Both the position numbers and the translations under genes were made by a program. A stretch of 9,175 bases of DNA, taken from Treponema sp. Its GTDB lineage: Bacteria; Spirochaetota; Spirochaetia; Treponematales; Breznakiellaceae. Below the pieces are notes generated by a model. That model was given only the letters and a program-made list of their open reading frames with translations. It was not told the origin of the DNA and did not search any database. Location: the NCBI GenBank assembly GCA_031290325.1, contig JAITNU010000186.1, positions 1 to 9,175 of the forward strand, read 5' to 3'. Positions 5,975 to 9,175 of this stretch are shown piece after piece (the first letter of the stretch is position 1; the number at the start of each line of letters is the position of its first letter).

Positions 5975-6107
5975 TGGGGAATGGTTCTTTTGAGGTAGGA
6001 GGTGATCCAGAAAGTATGCTTAAAAATTAAACTACGAACCACACTAACGAACAGTTCGTGGTTAAATTCCGAATCACACTTCTTGACTGGATACTCGTAT
6101 CGGTTCT
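5975..6107. other. Intergenic region with short repeats
   Basis: A 133-bp AT-rich gap between the antitoxin and the transglutaminase-like gene, both on the minus strand. It holds an imperfect direct repeat CGAACCACACT (6035-6045) and CGAATCACACT (6070-6080), and an inverted repeat AACCAC (6037-6042) with GTGGTT (6058-6063). No gene is seen. Confidence 0.6.
6037..6063 (-). terminator. Weak terminator candidate after the transglutaminase-like gene
   Basis: On the minus strand AACCAC and GTGGTT can pair around a 15-base loop, and a T-rich stretch (TTTAATTTTT) follows a few bases later. An alternative ACGAA-CAG-TTCGT hairpin (6047-6059) competes with it. The stem is only 6 bp and the T-run is interrupted, so this is a poor terminator if it is one. 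Confidence 0.25.
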
Positions 6108-7265
6108 TTACTCAAACACCATCCCCAGCCAATGGGCACGGTCGCTTACGCTGGCGCCGATGAGTCCTAATGCAACCGGTGCGGTGGTTTCCGCCACCAG
6201 CCATTGCCGGCCCTCAAGGTCGAACCGGGCGCCGGTTCCAGGGAGGTCCGCCAGGCCCATGGCGTGGCTGTAGTCACGGGAAACCATGATGGCTGCGGGG
6301 ATGTTTGCCTGTTCCAGGATGATGGCCCAGAGTAAGGCCCGGCTGTCGCAGTCGCCCCGGCCTTCCAGAGCGGCACTGACGAGGTTCACAAAATCACTGC
6401 CCTGGAGGTCCCGTTCATAGGTAAAAGACTGTACCCAGCTCAGGGCTTTTTCCGCCAATTCCCGAGGTTCCAAACCAGGGGCCTGCCAGTATCGTTCCAG
6501 GATAAAGGCCGCGTTGGCCAGGCGCTCAAAGGAATCCCGGTAGATGGTCCGGTAAAACCGGGTCCAGGCTTCCTTCCAGCGGGGAGACGCAGCATAGCGG
6601 TGGAGCACTGCGAATTCCCGGTCAACCAGGGCTTGGGCGGCTTCCGCATCATCCTCGGCGAATAGGGCTTCCACTGGAACACCTGCCAGGGGTATCTGCT
6701 TTCGTGCGCCTCGGGGGTAGCCAAATTCCGTGATAGGCCCGGGGGCGCGTCTATCCGACGAAGTTGGGGCAATGGAATCCAGGGCAGAAAGGTAAACCCC
6801 CTGTAACTGCCCCTGCCCCTCCGGGCCGTAGGCCAGGGCCAGGAGCAACGGATGGCCGGTTTCTGTGCCCTGCCGGTCCAGTTCGATACAGAGACCCCAG
6901 CCTTCGGAAATGGCCCGGTTTCCAGACCCGCGAAACCGCAGTTCCATGAGGGCAGCTTTCTTGGTTCGGTACTCAAAGCCGCTTACATCCCCCTGGTTCC
7001 CCAGACGCCGGCGCACATCTTCAGCCAGGGCTTCTGCCGACGGATAGGCACCCCCGGCATACACCACCAGGTCCAACTGCGCCCCTTCAGGGGAACGAAA
7101 GGAGAAGCGCTGCTTCCCATCTCCCTCCACAAATTGGTATTCCTCTGGGGGATCGATCTGAAACCCCCAATTGAAGGACTGGAGCGGTGCGGCAGCAAGC
7201 GGCATCACCAGGAGCCAGGATACGAACAAGGCCCCTGAGCAGGCGGGCATATTTTTTATGTTCAT
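6108..7265 (-). CDS. Exported transglutaminase-like domain protein, 385 aa
   Basis: Starts with a signal peptide: a short basic N-terminus, hydrophobic core GALFVSWLLVMPLAAA (about 11-26), and a likely signal peptidase I site after the AAA. There is no lipobox Cys at the cleavage region. The middle (30-165) is mostly beta-strand-like and unrecognised. The C-terminal part (about 265-370) matches the transglutaminase-like cysteine-protease fold: GRGDCDSRALLW with the nucleophile Cys306, YSHAM with His334, and a third position in the WLVAETTAP segment, where Glu359 stands at or near the place usually taken by Asp. The GDCDSRA and SHAM motifs are intact, so activity is plausible. It would act in the periplasm on peptide or amide bonds; the substrate is unknown. 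The start has no clear ribosome site, and a second ATG five codons on is an alternative. It is divergent from the RluA gene. Confidence 0.8.
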   Translation of the reverse strand: MNIKNMPACSGALFVSWLLVMPLAAAPLQSFNWGFQIDPPEEYQFVEGDGKQRFSFRSPEGAQLDLVVYAGGAYPSAEALAEDVRRRLGNQGDVSGFEYRTKKAALMELRFRGSGNRAISEGWGLCIELDRQGTETGHPLLLALAYGPEGQGQLQGVYLSALDSIAPTSSDRRAPGPITEFGYPRGARKQIPLAGVPVEALFAEDDAEAAQALVDREFAVLHRYAASPRWKEAWTRFYRTIYRDSFERLANAAFILERYWQAPGLEPRELAEKALSWVQSFTYERDLQGSDFVNLVSAALEGRGDCDSRALLWAIILEQANIPAAIMVSRDYSHAMGLADLPGTGARFDLEGRQWLVAETTAPVALGLIGASVSDRAHWLGMVFE

Positions 7266-7298
7266 GTTACTATCATACTATATAAAGGTCGTACTATA
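7266..7298. promoter_or_regulatory. 33-bp divergent intergenic region with three TACTAT repeats
   Basis: Separates the divergent transglutaminase-like and rluA-type genes. TACTAT occurs at 7268-7273, 7276-7281 and 7292-7297. Read on the minus strand, two ACTATA copies give TATAGT, which matches 5 of 6 positions of a -10 box. The AAAGG at 7284-7288 is the probable ribosome site of the plus-strand gene (10 bases before GTG 7299). Promoters for at least one direction must extend into the neighbouring coding sequence. The assignment is tentative. Confidence 0.35.
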
Positions 7299-7988
7299 GT
7301 GCAGCATATTCCTATTCTTTTTGAAAATGACGATTGTATTGTCTTTAATAAACCCGCGGGGCTTTCGGTACAAGGCGGGTCCCAGGTCGGTATCTCCCTG
7401 GACACGATTCTGGCGGCGCGCTGGTCGCCCCGGCCCCTGCTGGTACACCGTCTGGACAAGGATACCTCCGGCCTCATCCTGGTTGCCAAGCACCGGGAGG
7501 CTGCGGCCCGCTGTGCCACCCTGTTTTCAGGCAGACATCTTACCAAGCGCTACCTCGCAATCTGCGCCCGCAGGCCCCCGGCGGAGGCGGGCTGTATCCG
7601 GCTCAACCTGGCCATTCGGGGGGTGGAGAAACATGCCGAGACCCAGTATACCCGGGTTTCGGGAACCTCGGATTTTTCCTGCCTGGCCCTGGAACTCGGC
7701 ACTGGCCGGATGCACCAGATCCGCCGGCATCTGGCCCAGACCGGGAATCCTATTCTGGGGGACGATAAATACGGGGACTTTGCCCTGAACAAGGAGCTGC
7801 GGAAGACCCGCGGCTTACGGCGGCTCCTCCTCCACGCCTCACGGCTGGTCATTAACGAACCGGCGCTGGGCTTGGTACTGGATATCACCGCTCCCCTGCC
7901 TGAGTATTTCCACCCCTGGATCGTGGATTCTAGCAATGCTCAATTGAACCAATTAACACAAACACCGGCTCTTCCGGCTCTCTTGTGA
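7299..7988 (+). CDS. RluA-family RNA pseudouridine synthase
   Basis: Isomerises uridine to pseudouridine in rRNA or tRNA; the target base cannot be read from the sequence. The 229-residue protein has the catalytic core only. It begins directly with ILFENDDCIVFNKPAG (residues 6-21) and lacks the N-terminal S4 RNA-binding domain of RluC and RluD, as does RluA itself. Motif II is intact: HRLDKDTSGLIL (50-61) with catalytic Asp53. The later KRYLAI (83-88), GRMHQIRRHLA (136-146) and PILGDDKYGD (151-160) motifs, and LLLHASRL (176-183), are all typical. The start is GTG 7299, supported by AAAGG at 7284-7288. The last 20 residues (from about 210) are Gln/Thr/Pro-rich and look like a non-conserved tail. 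Confidence 0.93.
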   Translation: MQHIPILFENDDCIVFNKPAGLSVQGGSQVGISLDTILAARWSPRPLLVHRLDKDTSGLILVAKHREAAARCATLFSGRHLTKRYLAICARRPPAEAGCIRLNLAIRGVEKHAETQYTRVSGTSDFSCLALELGTGRMHQIRRHLAQTGNPILGDDKYGDFALNKELRKTRGLRRLLLHASRLVINEPALGLVLDITAPLPEYFHPWIVDSSNAQLNQLTQTPALPALL

Positions 7989-8188
7989 AATAAGGGAAAA
8001 AATGGTAAAATAAACGGGGCGGTAGCGCGGGGGCTGTCCCGGCGGAAAGAGGAGCCGATAAAATATCTGGTTCTGTCGCCTTTTCCGCCCAGTAAAAAAC
8101 GCCGCCCCGGAAACCCGAAGCGGCGTTCGTCACAAAGACAGCAGACAAGGCGTCTGACACGCTGAAAACGTGCCAGACGCCAATTTTT
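7989..8188. other. 200-bp structured intergenic region
   Basis: Between the converging rluA-type gene and the surface-repeat gene. It contains the two terminators listed separately and, before them, a perfect 8-bp inverted repeat GGCGGAAA (8041-8048) with TTTCCGCC (8082-8089), plus a nested GAGCC (8052-8056) that can pair with GGTTC (8069-8073). A minus-strand open frame across this stretch has no recognisable protein character. No gene is supported. Confidence 0.6.
8094..8127 (-). terminator. Rho-independent terminator of the surface-repeat gene
   Basis: AACGCCGC (8098-8105) pairs perfectly with GCGGCGTT (8120-8127) around a 14-base loop that can form a further CGG/CCG pairing. On the minus strand the stem is followed directly by a run of T (8099-8094). 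It lies 62-95 bp after the minus-strand stop codon at 8189. Confidence 0.8.
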
Positions 8189-8190
8189 TT
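8149..8190 (+). terminator. Rho-independent terminator of the pseudouridine synthase gene
   Basis: GGCGTCTG (8149-8156) pairs with CAGACGCC (8174-8181). After one mismatch CACG (8158-8161) pairs with CGTG (8169-8172) around a 7-base loop. Seven T follow at 8184-8190. The T-run overlaps the stop codon of the minus-strand gene ending at 8189. It sits 160 bp downstream of the plus-strand gene it probably serves. Confidence 0.8.
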
Positions 8191-9175
8191 ACTCCCACCC
8201 CTCGGAACTAGCAGAATTGAGATAGTCACCGGCGTTCACGGTGGTGTTTCTTCTCCTGCCAGAGCTAGAAACATATACCGCATAGCCATAAGAAGCACTG
8301 GAAGCGGTGTTTTGCAACTCCGGCGTCGCGTTTGATCCGTAGATGGTTCCCCCGGTGGACGATTTGATAAACGTCCCGCCTCCAACATACACCCCACCAC
8401 CGAGATAGGAGGTATTTCCACTGACGGTTCCCCCGCTCATGGTAAAGGTTCCGGAAGCATACACCCCGCCGCCGATGGTATAGGATGAGCTCCAGGAATT
8501 GGTGACGGTATTTCCACTGATAGTTCCCCCGCTCATGGTAAAGGTTCCGGTAGAGTACACCCCGCCGCCACAGGTATTGGAACTGGAGGAATAGGAGGCG
8601 ATATTTCCACTGATAGTTCCTCCGCTCATGGTAAAGGTCCCGGTAGAGTACACCCCGCCGCCGTAGACGAAGGCAGTATTTTCACTGATAGTTCCTCCGT
8701 TCATGGTAAAGGTTCCGGAAGAGTACACCCCACCGCCGTAGTAGGATGATGAGGAGTTGCTATTATCAATGATTTTGGCGCCATCATTCATAACAAGGAA
8801 GCCGTTTGGTTGTACGACAACTACCGGCGCGCTATTACCGATGCGTCCCTTGAGCGTGATGTTATTGTCCAGGATAAGTGTAACCCCGGTTCCTATGGTA
8901 AACAGGGAGCCGTTGCTGCTCAGAAGTATCATCCTTTCGGAGCCAATGCCCTTCAAGGTGATGCCGATAACTTTGCCGCTATACGAAAGCGTCTTCGGGG
9001 CCAGGCTTTCACTCGCCGTAAGCTCAATGGTGTACTCATTGCCGTTCTGCGCGTTGGCGGCAATCCACGTCAGCGCCTCGTTAAGAGACAGGCCCTCCAG
9101 CGGATTGACCGCCCACTGCGCGTACAGGGTCAGATTAGAGTTAAGCGTCAGGGAAGAATCCGCCGCATAGCGCGT
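8189..9175 (-). CDS. Surface protein with Listeria-Bacteroides-type repeat end and beta-helix repeats (5' end outside window)
   Basis: The frame is open from the window edge at 9175 to TAA at 8189, giving the C-terminal 328 residues. A TTG at 8956 is in frame, but coding character continues well above it, so the true start is outside. The first visible residues (ADSSLTLNSNLTLYAQWAV) match the end of a Listeria-Bacteroides (InlB B-type) repeat, with its hallmark LYAQW. A linker leads to a repeat region whose unit is GGGVYSTGTFTMSGGTISGN, seen four times plus a degenerate copy, separated by Ser/Asn/Tyr-rich spacers. Such short Gly-rich repeats fold as a parallel beta-helix in polymorphic outer-membrane and adhesin proteins. 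The end (YAVYVSSSGRRRNTTVNAGDYL) resembles the C-terminus of treponemal repeat proteins. It is probably secreted or surface-exposed; the ligand is unknown. Terminator at 8094-8127. Confidence 0.85.
   Translation of the reverse strand, partial: TRYAADSSLTLNSNLTLYAQWAVNPLEGLSLNEALTWIAANAQNGNEYTIELTASESLAPKTLSYSGKVIGITLKGIGSERMILLSSNGSLFTIGTGVTLILDNNITLKGRIGNSAPVVVVQPNGFLVMNDGAKIIDNSNSSSSYYGGGVYSSGTFTMNGGTISENTAFVYGGGVYSTGTFTMSGGTISGNIASYSSSSNTCGGGVYSTGTFTMSGGTISGNTVTNSWSSSYTIGGGVYASGTFTMSGGTVSGNTSYLGGGVYVGGGTFIKSSTGGTIYGSNATPELQNTASSASYGYAVYVSSSGRRRNTTVNAGDYLNSASSEGWE
8415..8473 (-). repeat. 59-bp coding repeat, copy A
   Basis: Encodes GGGVYASGTFTMSGGTVSGN. One of four near-identical 59-bp units; 37 bp separate it from copy B. 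Confidence 0.85.
8511..8569 (-). repeat. 59-bp coding repeat, copy B
   Basis: Encodes GGGVYSTGTFTMSGGTISGN. It differs from copy A by only a few bases; 34 bp separate it from copy C. Confidence 0.85.
8604..8662 (-). repeat. 59-bp coding repeat, copy C
   Basis: Encodes the same 20 residues as copy B with about two base changes; 16 bp separate it from copy D. Confidence 0.85.
8679..8737 (-). repeat. 59-bp coding repeat, copy D
   Basis: Encodes GGGVYSSGTFTMNGGTISEN. It is the most diverged of the four in its outer positions. Confidence 0.85.

Noticed and set aside
7930..8229. 99-aa minus-strand open frame spanning the intergenic gap
   Set aside because: It runs through two terminators and overlaps both flanking genes; composition is not protein-like.
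8415..8737. CRISPR-like array from regular repeats with spacers
   Set aside because: Repeats are 59 bp, lie in one open frame with spacings in multiples of three, and encode a beta-helix motif; spacers vary from 16 to 37 bp.
8189..8956. TTG at 8956 as the start of the surface-repeat gene
   Set aside because: The frame stays open to the window edge and encodes a Listeria-Bacteroides repeat end upstream, so the gene begins outside the window.

Overview
The window looks like a piece of a spirochaete chromosome, most likely a Treponema of the termite-gut type. This is inferred from gene content: a TPR-rich protein set, a long (368 aa) ribose-phosphate pyrophosphokinase, a Listeria-Bacteroides-repeat/beta-helix surface protein, and moderately GC-rich coding DNA with AT-rich gaps. 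No rRNA, tRNA, CRISPR array or insertion sequence was found. The species assignment is a judgement from gene style, not a database match.

Layout. (1) 3-263 (+): C-terminal end of a von Willebrand A domain protein. (2) 352-3247 (+): a tight run of a five-unit TPR protein, a YmdB/TIGR00282-type metallophosphoesterase homologue whose metal ligands are mostly replaced, a small two-helix membrane protein with a CxxCx4C motif (RseC-like) overlapping it by 11 bp, and PRPP synthase. (3) 3255-5917 (-): read right to left, an orphan YoeB-partner-type antitoxin, a C-terminal scrap of its toxin, ribulose-phosphate 3-epimerase, a membrane TPR protein, and D-aminoacyl-tRNA deacylase joined to it by an ATGA overlap. 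This block converges on prs with only 7 bp between stop codons. (4) 6108-7265 (-): an exported transglutaminase-like protein, divergent by 33 bp from (5) 7299-7988 (+): an RluA-type pseudouridine synthase. (6) 7989-8188: a 200-bp gap with three strong inverted repeats, two of them intrinsic terminators facing opposite ways. (7) 8189-9175 (-): the C-terminal 328 residues of a secreted or surface repeat protein that contains four 59-bp DNA repeats.

How the genes fit together. rpe (pentose-phosphate pathway) and prs (PRPP synthesis from ribose 5-phosphate) are metabolic neighbours on opposite strands. dtd and the pseudouridine synthase serve translation. The rest are envelope or scaffold proteins of unknown role. 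The two observations most worth following are the toxin-antitoxin module cut down to an antitoxin plus about 17 toxin residues just upstream of rpe, and the YmdB-family protein that keeps its fold motifs but has lost most of its metal-binding residues.
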